NCBI RefSeq assembly: GCF_013409345.1
Contig: NZ_JACCBB010000001.1
Coordinates: 3,782,001-3,846,000 of the forward strand
Length of the DNA stretch: 64,000 nt
Direction of reading: 5' to 3'
Source: Kineococcus aurantiacus
GTDB lineage: Bacteria > Actinomycetota > Actinomycetes > Actinomycetales > Kineococcaceae
Notes under the pieces: generated by a model
Seen by the model: the letters and a program-made list of their open reading frames with translations, nothing else
The model's database searches: none
Told to the model about the DNA's origin: nothing
Shown here: piece by piece, positions 1 through 7,309 of the stretch
Layout of the letters: every line of letters begins with the position of its first letter
How positions within the stretch are numbered: the first letter of the stretch is position 1
Program-made: the position numbers and the translations under genes

Positions 1-822
1 TGCGGTCGCTACGCCCTGCGTCGGGAGCTCGAGGACCTCGTGGAGGAGTTCGAGGTCGACGACAACACCCTCACCGGCCCCGCCGCCGATCCCGCGGCGG
101 TCACCCGGTCCACGAACGTCGCCCCCACGACGACGCCCCCGGTGGTGCTGGAGCGCTTCCGCAAGGGCGAACCGGACGCCCCGCCCACCCGCTCGCTGCG
201 CGCGCTGCGGTGGGGCCTGGTGCCCAGCTGGTCGAAGGACGCCTCCGGCGCGGCCCGGATGGTCAACGCGCGGTCCGAGACGCTGCTGGACAAGCCCGCC
301 TTCGCCGCGGCCGCGCTCGCGCGCCGCTGCCTGGTGCCCGTCGACGCCTGGTACGAGTGGCAGACCACCGCGGTCACCGGGCCCGGCGGCAAGCCGCTCA
401 AGCAGCCCTTCGCGGTGTCCGCCGCCGACGGGTCGGTGCTGTCGCTGGCCGGGGTCTACGAGTTCTGGCAGGACCCCGCCAGGGCCCCCGAGGACCCCGC
501 CCGCTGGGTGGTGTCCTTCGCCGTCGTCACGCGGGCGGCCGAGGCGGGGCTGGACCGGCTGCACGAGCGGATGCCCCTCGTCGTCCCGCGGGACCTGCGC
601 GACGCCTGGCTGGACCCCTCCCTCGACGACGCCGACGACGTGCGGTCCCTGCTGGGGGCCGTCCCGCACGACCTCTTCCTCGGCGGTGCGCTGCGGGCCC
701 ACCCCGTCTCCCGGCGCGTCGGCGACGTCCGCGACACCGGCGAGGACCTGCTGGACCCCGTCCCCCTCGCCGACCTGGCGGGCGTGGTGGACCTGCGCAC
801 CGGCGAACCGATCGGTGGGTGA
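1..822 (+). CDS. SRAP domain protein (HMCES/YedK family), 5' partial by one codon
   Basis: The reading frame is open from base 1 and begins CGRYALRRELE. SRAP proteins begin MCGRYA, so the window starts exactly at Cys2, the catalytic residue, and only the start codon is missing (about 274 residues in all). The family forms a thiazolidine crosslink between Cys2 and abasic sites in single-stranded DNA, shielding them during replication. Other active-site motifs are visible: Asn near residue 90 in VNARSET, Glu near 120 in WYEW, and His near 188 in LHERMP. It is a normal full-length bacterial member. The stop lies 1 nt before the SigR-type promoter at 824, so the next transcription unit is packed directly behind it. 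Function is by family; the Cys2 call is direct from the sequence. Confidence 0.95.
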   Translation, partial: CGRYALRRELEDLVEEFEVDDNTLTGPAADPAAVTRSTNVAPTTTPPVVLERFRKGEPDAPPTRSLRALRWGLVPSWSKDASGAARMVNARSETLLDKPAFAAAALARRCLVPVDAWYEWQTTAVTGPGGKPLKQPFAVSAADGSVLSLAGVYEFWQDPARAPEDPARWVVSFAVVTRAAEAGLDRLHERMPLVVPRDLRDAWLDPSLDDADDVRSLLGAVPHDLFLGGALRAHPVSRRVGDVRDTGEDLLDPVPLADLAGVVDLRTGEPIGG

Positions 823-823
823 C

Positions 824-849
824 GGAATGGTGACGGCGGGCCCCGCGTT
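824..849 (+). promoter_or_regulatory. SigR-type promoter upstream of sigR (p2)
   Basis: GGAAT at 824-828 and GTT at 847-849 are separated by exactly 18 nt, a perfect match to the SigR/SigH consensus GGAAT-N18/19-GTT. It lies between the SRAP gene and sigR, where autoregulation is expected. The predicted start of transcription is about 856-858, directly before an in-frame ATG at 859. The match is seen in the sequence; use by SigR is inferred. Confidence 0.85.
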
Positions 850-1012
850 GTCCCGGTCATGCCGCTCGCCCCACCCCTCGAACCCGTCCGGGAGGCCCGG
901 CGCCCGTCCGCGCGCCGGGTCGAGCCGCGCACCCCGTCCCGCGGGACGGCCGGACCGCCCCGCCGCCAGGACCACCGTGCCCCGCGCGTGGGCGCCGTCC
1001 CCGCGCAGGGCC

Positions 1013-1018
1013 TAGGCT
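1013..1018 (+). promoter_or_regulatory. -10 element TAGGCT of a leaderless sigR promoter (p1)
   Basis: TAGGCT sits 8 nt before the ATG at 1027 and no Shine-Dalgarno lies between them. This is the arrangement of a leaderless actinobacterial housekeeping promoter. It would produce only the short form of SigR. No convincing -35 hexamer is visible. Confidence 0.6.
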
Positions 1019-1026
1019 CGATCCCG

Positions 1027-1659
1027 ATGACCGAGCAGACCGAGCAGGTCCCGGCGACCACCGTCGCCGAGGAGACCGCTGACGAGCGGGCCGCGCGCTT
1101 CGAGCGCGACGCCCTGCCCTTCCTGGACCAGCTGTACTCCGCGGCCCTGCGCATGACGCGCAACCCCGCCGACGCCGAGGACCTCGTCCAGGACGCCTTC
1201 GCGAAGGCCTACGGCGCGTTCCACCAGTTCACGCCCGGGACGAACCTCAAGGCGTGGCTGTACCGGATCCTCACGAACACGTACATCAACACGTACCGCA
1301 AGAAGCAGCGCGAGCCCCAGCAGTCGCACTCGGACGAGATCGAGGACTGGCAGCTGGCCCGGGCCGAGTCGCACTCCTCGACCGGTCTGCGCTCGGCCGA
1401 GACCGAGGCGCTGGACCACCTGCCTGACTCCGACGTCAAGCGGGCGCTGCAGCAGGTCCCCGAGGACTTCCGGCTGGCCGTCTACCTGGCCGACGTCGAG
1501 GGCTTCGCGTACAAGGAGATCGCCGAGATCATGGGCACTCCCATCGGGACGGTGATGTCCCGGTTGCACCGCGGCCGTCGTCAGCTGCGCGAGCTGCTGC
1601 GCGACTACGCCGTGGACCGCGGCGTGTCCGGTGCGACCCAGAAGGAGAGTGCGTCGTGA
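1027..1659 (+). CDS. sigR: Thiol-oxidative stress ECF sigma factor SigR (SigH family)
   Basis: This 210-residue ECF sigma factor directs transcription of thiol-stress genes. Region 2 includes [18 protein letters not shown] and [18 protein letters not shown], and region 4 includes [26 protein letters not shown]. Sequence and context identify it as SigR/SigH, because the next gene is the cognate zinc anti-sigma factor and overlaps it by 4 nt. The chosen ATG at 1027 follows a TAGGCT -10 by 8 nt and lacks a Shine-Dalgarno. The frame is also open upstream to an ATG at 859, giving a possible 266-residue form with a 56-residue Arg/Pro-rich N-terminal extension. That form would be made from the SigR-dependent promoter at 824-849. 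A longer unstable isoform is known in Streptomyces; its presence here is inferred. Confidence 0.95.
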   Translation: MTEQTEQVPATTVAEETADERAARFERDALPFLDQLYSAALRMTRNPADAEDLVQDAFAKAYGAFHQFTPGTNLKAWLYRILTNTYINTYRKKQREPQQSHSDEIEDWQLARAESHSSTGLRSAETEALDHLPDSDVKRALQQVPEDFRLAVYLADVEGFAYKEIAEIMGTPIGTVMSRLHRGRRQLRELLRDYAVDRGVSGATQKESAS

Positions 1660-1907
1660 GCGGGTCCAAGCACTGCCACGAGGTCCTGGACCGGGCCTTC
1701 GAGTACCTCGACGGCGAGATGCCGGACCTGGACTGCGAGCAGCTGCGCGCGCACCTGGAGGAGTGCGCCAGCTGCCTGGCCCAGCTCGCCGAGGACGAGA
1801 AGCTCAAGCGCGTCATCCGCGACGGCTGCCCCTGCGAGGAGGCCCCGCAGACCCTGCGGGCACGCATCCTCGTCTCGATCACGCAGGTCACCACCACCGC
1901 CGGCTGA
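1656..1907 (+). CDS. rsrA: Redox-sensing zinc anti-sigma factor RsrA
   Basis: This 83-residue ZAS-domain protein should bind and inactivate SigR in the reduced, zinc-bound state and release it on disulfide formation. The zinc/redox ligands are present: Cys7, His33, Cys37 and Cys40 (the HxxxCxxC motif). Two more cysteines (C58, C60) near the C-terminus match the Cys pair of Streptomyces RsrA. The GTG start overlaps the sigR stop as GTGA, giving translational coupling and matched stoichiometry. A strong hairpin at 1921-1952 ends the unit. The ligand pattern is seen directly; the mechanism is established for the family. Confidence 0.95.
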   Translation: MSGSKHCHEVLDRAFEYLDGEMPDLDCEQLRAHLEECASCLAQLAEDEKLKRVIRDGCPCEEAPQTLRARILVSITQVTTTAG

Positions 1908-1920
1908 CCCCCGCACGCAC

Positions 1921-1952
1921 GAGGCCCCGGACCCGTCAGGGTCCGGGGCCTC
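1921..1952. terminator. Bidirectional hairpin terminator between rsrA and bL37
   Basis: A perfect 14-bp stem (GAGGCCCCGGACCC and its complement) closes a GTCA tetraloop. It lies between the convergent ends of rsrA (1907) and the bL37 gene (1973), so it can serve both strands. There is no long U-tract, as is usual in high-GC actinobacteria. Confidence 0.8.
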
Positions 1953-1972
1953 CGTCGTGTCTGCGAGCAGAC

Positions 1973-2047
1973 TCAGGCGTTGGGGCGCTTGCCGTGGTTC
2001 GCGCCGTTGCCCTTGCGCGAACGGCGCTTGCGGCCTCGCTTGCTCAT
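1973..2047 (-). CDS. Ribosomal protein bL37 (24 residues)
   Basis: The minus-strand frame encodes 24 residues, starting MSKRGRKRRSRKG and ending NHGKRPNA. Length, basic composition and the C-terminal HGKRPNA match bL37, the tiny large-subunit protein first recognised in mycobacterial ribosome structures. A strong Shine-Dalgarno (GGAGG) lies about 6 nt before the ATG at 2047. The gene is convergent with rsrA and divergent from pilT. It is below the usual gene-finder length cutoff. Identification is by recall of the family sequence and was not confirmed by a search. Confidence 0.85.
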   Translation of the reverse strand: MSKRGRKRRSRKGNGANHGKRPNA

Positions 2048-2148
2048 GGTGGTCCTCCTCCGTGCTGGTCGGGTGCTTCTCCGCCGTCCATCGTCCCACG
2101 GGGCGAGGGGTGCTCAAGGTCGCCCGCGCCCGCGCCGATGCCGCTGGG

Positions 2149-3285
2149 GTGACGACCACGCAGGGGACCGAGCAGCCGAGCGCCGGGCACCGGGCCGTCC
2201 CGGTCGAACCGCTCATCACGCCGTACCTGCGGGCCCTGGTCGAGCTGCGCGGCTCGGACCTGCACTGCAAGGCGGGCTCGCCGCCGCGCCTGCGCATCGA
2301 CGGCCGGCTGCGGGCGCTGCAGGCCCCCGCGCTGACGGCGGAGGTCACCGAGCGGATGCTCGAGGAGATCATGCGCGACGACCTCGTCGAGGAGTTCGCC
2401 CGCACCCACGAGGCCGACTTCGCCTACAGCCTGCCCGGCGGGGCGGGCCGCTTCCGCGTCAACGCCTTCCGCCAGCGCGGGGCCGTGGGGCTGGTGCTGC
2501 GCCGCGTCGCCGCCCAGGCCGTGCCGCTGTCCGGGCTCGGCGTGCCGCCGGTCATCGAGCAGCTCGCCCTGGAGCACCGCGGGCTGCTGCTGGTCACCGG
2601 CCCCACCGGGTCGGGCAAGACCACGACGCTGGCCGGGATGATCGACCACATCAACACCGTGCGCGAGTCGCACATCGTCACCATCGAGGACCCCATCGAG
2701 GTCCTGCACACCGACAACCGCTCGATCGTCAGCCAGCGCGAGGTCCGCCTCGACACCGCCGACTTCACCACGGCGCTGCGCGCGGCGATGCGCCAGGACC
2801 CCGACGTCATCCTCGTCGGGGAGATGCGCGACCAGGAGACCGTCAAGGCCGCCCTGTCGGCCGCCGAGACCGGGCACTTCGTCATGTCGACGCTGCACAC
2901 CATCGACGCGGCCGAGACGATCTCGCGCATCGTCGACTTCTTCCCCCCGCACGAGCAGAAGCAGGTGCGGCTGGCGCTGGCCGGGTCGCTGCGCGGGATC
3001 GTCTGCCAGCGGCTGGTGCCCCGCGCCGACGGCGCGGGGCGCTGCGTGGTCATGGAGATCTGCGTCAACACCGGCCGCATCGCCGACGCCATCGCGGACC
3101 CGGACAAGACGAACCTCATCACCGACCTCATCCGCGAGGGGCAGTACTACCAGATGCAGACGTTCGACCAGCACCTCGTCACGCTGGTCCGCGACGGCGT
3201 CGTGACGCTGGAGGACGCCCAGGACGCCGCGTCCAGCCCGCACGACCTGGCCGTGGAGCTGCGCCGCCTGGGCCTGGTGACCTGA
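2149..3285 (+). CDS. pilT: PilT-type twitching/retraction ATPase
   Basis: This approximately 378-residue secretion-superfamily ATPase resembles PilT, the motor that depolymerises type IV pili. It shows the N-terminal PAS-like region (SDLHCKAGSPPRLRIDG), Walker A (GPTGSGKTTT), the Asp box (VTIEDPIE), Walker B (VILVGEMRD), the His box (STLHT) and the PilT-like C-terminal MQTFDQHL. The start is uncertain: GTG at 2149 gives family-like length, while GTG at 2110 would add 13 residues. No pilin, PilB or PilC gene lies nearby, so its partners must be elsewhere or its role may differ. It is convergent with the epimerase gene, 25 nt away. Confidence 0.88.
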   Translation: MTTTQGTEQPSAGHRAVPVEPLITPYLRALVELRGSDLHCKAGSPPRLRIDGRLRALQAPALTAEVTERMLEEIMRDDLVEEFARTHEADFAYSLPGGAGRFRVNAFRQRGAVGLVLRRVAAQAVPLSGLGVPPVIEQLALEHRGLLLVTGPTGSGKTTTLAGMIDHINTVRESHIVTIEDPIEVLHTDNRSIVSQREVRLDTADFTTALRAAMRQDPDVILVGEMRDQETVKAALSAAETGHFVMSTLHTIDAAETISRIVDFFPPHEQKQVRLALAGSLRGIVCQRLVPRADGAGRCVVMEICVNTGRIADAIADPDKTNLITDLIREGQYYQMQTFDQHLVTLVRDGVVTLEDAQDAASSPHDLAVELRRLGLVT

Positions 3286-3310
3286 CCTCCCGCACCCCGC
3301 GGGGCGGGGC

Positions 3311-4225
3311 TCAGGCCCCGGCGCGGGGGTCGTCCAGCACGTCGCGCCAGGAGTGCTGCGGGGAGAACCCGAGCAGCTCGCGGGCCTTGTCGATGCTGTA
3401 GAGGGTCTCGTCCCGCCCCATCTCCCGGCGCACCTCGACCCCGGCGTAGAACCTCTCGAGGACCTCCTGCGTGGTCGCGGCGACCGACATGTCCGCGTTG
3501 GCGACGTTGAACACCTGGAAGCCGAGGCCGTCGGTCTCCAGGGCCCGTTCGGTCGCCAGCCCCAGGTCGCGGACGTCGATGTAGGCGAAGACGTTGCGCC
3601 GCCGCAGCGACGGGTCGGCCAGGAACGCCGGGAACTTCTCGGCGTACTCGTGCGGCTCGATGACGTTGTTGATCCGGAACCCGTAGACGTCGGCGCCGGT
3701 GCGGGCCTGGAACGACCGCGACACGACCTCCCCGGCCACCTTCGAGATGGCGTAGGCGTCCTCCGGCACGACGGGGTGCTCCTCGTCGACGGGCACGTAC
3801 AGGGGTTTGCGCTCCCCGCGGGCGAAGCAGATCCCGTAGGTGGTCTCGGAGGAGGCGAAGACGACCTTGCGGATCCCGAGCCGGGTCGCGGCCTCCAGCA
3901 CGTTGTAGTGGGCCGCGACGTTGGTCTGGAACGTCGTGGCCTCGGGGGCCTGGAACATGCTGGGGATCGCGGCGAAGTGGACGACGGCGTCGTACGCCGA
4001 GCCGCCACCCGTGTCGGGGCCGGGGGTGTCGAGGTCGTCCGCGGGGGTGCCCGCCAGCGCGGAGTAGACCTGGCCGGCGTCGGTCAGGTCGACCCGCAGG
4101 TCGGCGACGTCGGGGTGGCGCAGCGGGGTGAGGTCGGCGTTGGTGACCCGGTGGCCCCGGGAGGCCAGGTACGGGGCGACGTGGTGACCGGCCTTGCCGC
4201 TGCCGCCGGTGAAGAAGATGCGCAT
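3311..4225 (-). CDS. NAD-dependent epimerase/dehydratase (extended SDR)
   Basis: This 304-residue extended short-chain dehydrogenase has the nucleotide-binding motif TGGSGKAGHHV at its N-terminus. It also has the conserved FAAIP after strand 4, a Ser pair in VFASSETTYG, and the catalytic YAISK (YxxxK). The family interconverts or dehydrates nucleotide sugars, but the substrate cannot be read from sequence. The ATG at 4225 places the Rossmann glycine motif at residues 7-13, as expected. It stands alone: the neighbouring GGDEF gene ends 58 nt upstream on the same strand. Confidence 0.85.
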   Translation of the reverse strand: MRIFFTGGSGKAGHHVAPYLASRGHRVTNADLTPLRHPDVADLRVDLTDAGQVYSALAGTPADDLDTPGPDTGGGSAYDAVVHFAAIPSMFQAPEATTFQTNVAAHYNVLEAATRLGIRKVVFASSETTYGICFARGERKPLYVPVDEEHPVVPEDAYAISKVAGEVVSRSFQARTGADVYGFRINNVIEPHEYAEKFPAFLADPSLRRRNVFAYIDVRDLGLATERALETDGLGFQVFNVANADMSVAATTQEVLERFYAGVEVRREMGRDETLYSIDKARELLGFSPQHSWRDVLDDPRAGA

Positions 4226-4283
4226 GACCCCAGCCAAGCACTGACGGGCCGTCGCGCCAGGGGGAGCGGGCGGGCGCGGGTCC

Positions 4284-5012
4284 TCAGGCGTCCAGGTCCA
4301 CGTGGTGCACGCGGTTCTTGCCGGCCGCCTTCGCCGCGTACATCGCGTCATCGGCCGCGCGCACGAGGTCCTCCCCGGTGCGGCCGGCCGCCGTCGCCAG
4401 GGCCAGCCCGACGCTGGCGCCGACGCGGACGCTGCCGGCGCTCAGGGCGAACGGCCGGGACAGGGCCTCGACCAGCCGCCCGGCCACGGCCAGCGCCTGC
4501 GCGTCGGTGCCGGGGTCGGCCGTGGCCGTGAGGAACTCGTCGCCGCCGAGGCGGCCCACGAGGTCCGCGGAGCGGCAGCCGGTCCGCAGCCGGCCGGCGG
4601 CCGCGGTGATGAGCTCGTCCCCGGCGGCGTGGCCGTACCGGTCGTTGACGGCCTTGAACCCGTCGAGGTCGACGAAGCACACCGCCACCCGGGTCCCCCG
4701 CGCGGTGGCGCGCTCCAGCAGCCGGTCCAGCCCGTCGAGCAGCCCGGCCCGGTTCGCCAGCCCGGTCATGCCGTCCAGCAGGGCGCGCGAGCGCAGCTCC
4801 TCGTGCAGCCCGGTCATCTCCTCGGCGGAGATCCGCATGGCCCGTTCCAGCACGTACCGGGAGCGGTCGTGCTCGGTGTAGACGTCGGAGACGCCGGTGA
4901 GCAGCCGCTGCCAGCGCTCGGGGTCCGGGACGGTGGCCGCGTCCAGGCCCAGGCGGCGCAGCTGCCGGGCCAGGACGCGGTGCACGGCGCCGTCGGGGGA
5001 GGGGTCGGTCAC
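4284..5012 (-). CDS. Diguanylate cyclase (GGDEF domain)
   Basis: This 242-residue soluble protein carries a complete GGDEF domain at its C-terminus (about residues 78-240) and should make cyclic di-GMP. The catalytic motif GGDEF is intact at 156-160. An RxxD product-inhibition site (RSAD, 147-150) lies five residues upstream, so feedback control is expected. The first 75 residues are helical with no recognised sensor. The GTG start overlaps the stop of the FIST gene as GTGA, which implies that FIST supplies the sensory input. There is no EAL domain. Confidence 0.93.
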   Translation of the reverse strand: MTDPSPDGAVHRVLARQLRRLGLDAATVPDPERWQRLLTGVSDVYTEHDRSRYVLERAMRISAEEMTGLHEELRSRALLDGMTGLANRAGLLDGLDRLLERATARGTRVAVCFVDLDGFKAVNDRYGHAAGDELITAAAGRLRTGCRSADLVGRLGGDEFLTATADPGTDAQALAVAGRLVEALSRPFALSAGSVRVGASVGLALATAAGRTGEDLVRAADDAMYAAKAAGKNRVHHVDLDA

Positions 5013-6172
5013 GGGCGCTCGCCCAGGACGGCGACGGTGAGCGTCTCGTTGTGCAGGTCGCACGAGCGCGCCGCCGTCGGCGCCAGCTCGCCGTAGGTGT
5101 AGAAGCCCAGCACGGGGGTCCCGGCGGGCAGGCCGGCCACGACCGACTCCAGCTCGTCCTCGGTGCGCGAGCCCAGCGCCAGCCGGCGTCCCAGGCAGGT
5201 GACGACCAGGGCCAGGCCGACGGGGACGTCCGCGGCGGCGACGGCCCGGCGCGCGGCCTGCTCGGCGGCGTCGGCCAGCGCCTCGGAGTCCTGGTGCAGC
5301 AGCTGGGCGGTGCAGCCCTGGGGCACGTCGCCGGTGAGCAGGATGGTGTCGGTGGCGTCGTCGACGTCGAGGACCGAGCGCACCACGGCGGTGCCGTGCT
5401 CGCCGGGGCGGCGGATGGCCAGCGGGAAGCGCAGCCCGGCCACCGGCAGGCCGCGGGCCTCCTCGCCGAGGTAGCGCTTGTAGAGCGCGAGCGCGGGCTG
5501 CCCGTCCAGCTCGTGCAGGGTGGCGCCGTCCGCGCGGGTCACCCGCCGCTGCGGGCCCAGGTCGGCCCAGCCGCTGCCGGTGCCCACGCTCAGCCCGACG
5601 CGCTCGCCGTAGAGCCCGACGGCGGTCACGACCCCGGTCCGCGGCCGGCCGTCGACCAGCACCCAGCACGGCGGCAGCAGGCCGCCGGGCGCGGGCAGCC
5701 CGGCGCTCATGCCGCCGAAGACGGGGACGGTGCCGCCGGTCCCGCGGGACAGGCCCTCGGCCAGGGCGTTGCCGACGACGTCGCGGCCGTGGGCCAGGAC
5801 GAGGACGGCGGCCAGGTCCTCGCCGGGGCCCGAGCCGTGGGCGCGCAGGCGGCCGCCGAGGGCGGCGCCGGCCTCCTCGGAGGTGCCCGCGGTCAGCGGG
5901 ACGTGGTCGAGGACGACCCGGGTGCGCTCGAAGGTGACGACGGTGACGAGCACCTCCTCGTCCAGCAGCGCGTCGCCCAGGACGAGGCCGGCGGTGGAGG
6001 CGCCCAGGACGCTGGAGCGGGGGTAGGCGGCCAGCAGGTCGGCGACGGGGACGTCGGGTCCCGGCACGGCGGGGCCGCTGAGCACCAGGACCAGGGTGCG
6101 GGGTCCGTCCACGGCCGGCAGCGGGGTGGACCACCCCTGCGCGCGGTCCCAGCGCGCGTGGTGCACTCGCAC
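5009..6172 (-). CDS. FIST-domain sensory protein
   Basis: This 387-residue soluble protein contains FIST_N (about residues 25-215) and FIST_C (about 220-360). FIST domains are intracellular sensors thought to bind small ligands such as amino acids and are usually tied to signalling outputs. Recognisable parts include the N-terminal SSVLGASTAGLVLG, the central VFGGMSAG, and the C-terminal GFYTYGELAP. The GTG at 6172 was chosen because GGAGG lies 7 nt upstream. Its last bases overlap the start of the diguanylate cyclase, forming a two-gene sensor-output operon. The ligand is unknown. Confidence 0.9.
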   Translation of the reverse strand: MRVHHARWDRAQGWSTPLPAVDGPRTLVLVLSGPAVPGPDVPVADLLAAYPRSSVLGASTAGLVLGDALLDEEVLVTVVTFERTRVVLDHVPLTAGTSEEAGAALGGRLRAHGSGPGEDLAAVLVLAHGRDVVGNALAEGLSRGTGGTVPVFGGMSAGLPAPGGLLPPCWVLVDGRPRTGVVTAVGLYGERVGLSVGTGSGWADLGPQRRVTRADGATLHELDGQPALALYKRYLGEEARGLPVAGLRFPLAIRRPGEHGTAVVRSVLDVDDATDTILLTGDVPQGCTAQLLHQDSEALADAAEQAARRAVAAADVPVGLALVVTCLGRRLALGSRTEDELESVVAGLPAGTPVLGFYTYGELAPTAARSCDLHNETLTVAVLGERP

Positions 6173-6246
6173 GGCGGTTCCTCCTCGGACGGGTCGTCGG
6201 GGTGTTGTCGACGGGTCCGGGGGCGGACTTGACGGCTGCGGCGCCC

Positions 6247-6390
6247 CTACCGGCGCTGCACGGGGTAGGGGAGGGGGTCGGCGTCGGACCACGCGCGGGA
6301 GGTGCGGGTGTCGGCGCCGAAGCGGGGTGCGGCCAGGGCCAGCACCACGAGGACGAGGAGCACGAGGAGGGCGGGGAGGTCGGTGGGCAC
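6247..6390 (-). CDS. Predicted small single-pass membrane protein (47 residues)
   Basis: A GTG-started frame with GGAGG 8 nt upstream encodes 47 residues. The stretch LPALLVLLVLVVLALAAP (about residues 5-22) is an obvious transmembrane segment, followed by a polar tail ending PLPYPVQRR. I do not recognise a family. Two things support it: the good ribosome binding site, and the dyad operator at 6427-6461 just upstream, which is repeated at the neighbouring regulator gene. Coding status remains unproven. Confidence 0.45.
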   Translation of the reverse strand: MPTDLPALLVLLVLVVLALAAPRFGADTRTSRAWSDADPLPYPVQRR

Positions 6391-6426
6391 GCCTTCAGCC
6401 TCCGCCGCCGCGCCGCACCGGACGAG

Positions 6427-6461
6427 TGGCAGTTCTGCCGACGTTCGGCCACATCCTGCCA
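6427..6461. promoter_or_regulatory. Dyad operator, copy 1
   Basis: This 35-bp element has outer arms TGGCAG/CTGCCA and inner arms GCCG/CGGC. It is repeated almost exactly at 7245-7279; over 41 aligned bases 35 are identical. It lies between the small membrane protein gene and the 3' end of the maleylpyruvate-isomerase-like gene. It is likely bound by the DJ-1/AraC regulator encoded at 7310, by inference from position. Confidence 0.65.
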
Positions 6462-6491
6462 AGCGCTCGGGGCCCGCCCGGACGCCCCGGT

Positions 6492-7208
6492 TCAGGGGGT
6501 GAGGGCGTCGCCCAGGACCTCCCGCGCGCGCCGGGCGTCGCCCCGGACGACCAGCCGCGGGTCCCCGCACGTCGTGCGCCGCCACAGCAGGCGCACCAGG
6601 TCGGCGTCCGCCCCGGACACCGACGCCACGACCGGCCCGGTGCCCAGCACCCGGCGCCGCGACCCCAGCAGCTCGACCGCCACCGCGGGCGCCGCCACCC
6701 GGCCCAGCCGGACCTGCCGCGGCAGCACCGTGTCCAGGACCTCCTCGACGGCGTCCGCGACGACGTCCGGGGCGCCCTCGCGCGGCCGCCCCGCGGCGTC
6801 GGCCAGGTCCCACGTGTGCACGAGGGTCTCGTGCAGCTGCCGGCGCCCCCAGTCGGCGACCACGCCGTGCCCGGCGAAGGTCGGGCAGGGCCGGGCCGGG
6901 TCCTCGCCGAGCGCGGTGAGCAGGTCCCGCGCGGCGGCCGCGTACGCCGCGCACGGCGCGGGGTCCGGGGCCGGGTCGGCGTCGTCGGGCACGGTGCCGC
7001 CGACGGGGGTGCGGGTCACGGCCGCGGCCCAGCGGTGGACCCCCGTCAGGTGCGTCACGAGGTCCAGGGCCCGCCAGCCCGGGCAGCCCGGGACGGCGGC
7101 GTCGGGTCCCACCTCGCGGGCCAGGGCCAGGAACGCGCGCTGCTGGGCCTCGAGCGCGGTCCGGACGTCGAGGGCGGGCGGAGCGGGGTGCGGGGAGCCG
7201 GTGGTCAC
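6492..7208 (-). CDS. Maleylpyruvate isomerase/mycothiol-dependent enzyme family protein
   Basis: This approximately 238-residue protein has the DinB-like four-helix bundle of the MDMPI family. The N-terminal helix pattern (CPGWRALDLVTHLTGVHRW) carries the metal-ligand His, and LHETLVHTWDLADAAGRP carries the second conserved His region. The family uses mycothiol or related thiols and zinc, but most members have no assigned substrate. The GTG at 7208 is the only sensible start, although GGAG abuts it too closely to be a good ribosome binding site. It is divergent from the DJ-1/AraC regulator and shares the operator at 7245-7279. Confidence 0.8.
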   Translation of the reverse strand: MTTGSPHPAPPALDVRTALEAQQRAFLALAREVGPDAAVPGCPGWRALDLVTHLTGVHRWAAAVTRTPVGGTVPDDADPAPDPAPCAAYAAAARDLLTALGEDPARPCPTFAGHGVVADWGRRQLHETLVHTWDLADAAGRPREGAPDVVADAVEEVLDTVLPRQVRLGRVAAPAVAVELLGSRRRVLGTGPVVASVSGADADLVRLLWRRTTCGDPRLVVRGDARRAREVLGDALTP

Positions 7209-7244
7209 CTCCGCAGCGTCCTCGTGGTCGCGCCCCCGGGCCAG

Positions 7245-7279
7245 TGGCAGCCCCGCCGAGGTCCGGCCACATCCTGCCA
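7245..7279. promoter_or_regulatory. Dyad operator, copy 2, overlapping the regulator promoter
   Basis: This has the same arm structure as copy 1 (TGGCAG..GCCG..CGGC..CTGCCA). Its right arm CTGCCA (7274-7279) lies 17 nt before CACACT (7297-7302), which is 7 nt before the ATG at 7310. The arm therefore occupies the -35 position of a probable leaderless promoter. This placement fits control by an AraC-type protein, most simply autoregulation. Confidence 0.7.
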
Positions 7280-7309
7280 ACCGGCCCGGGCGCTGGCACA
7301 CTGCCGGTC

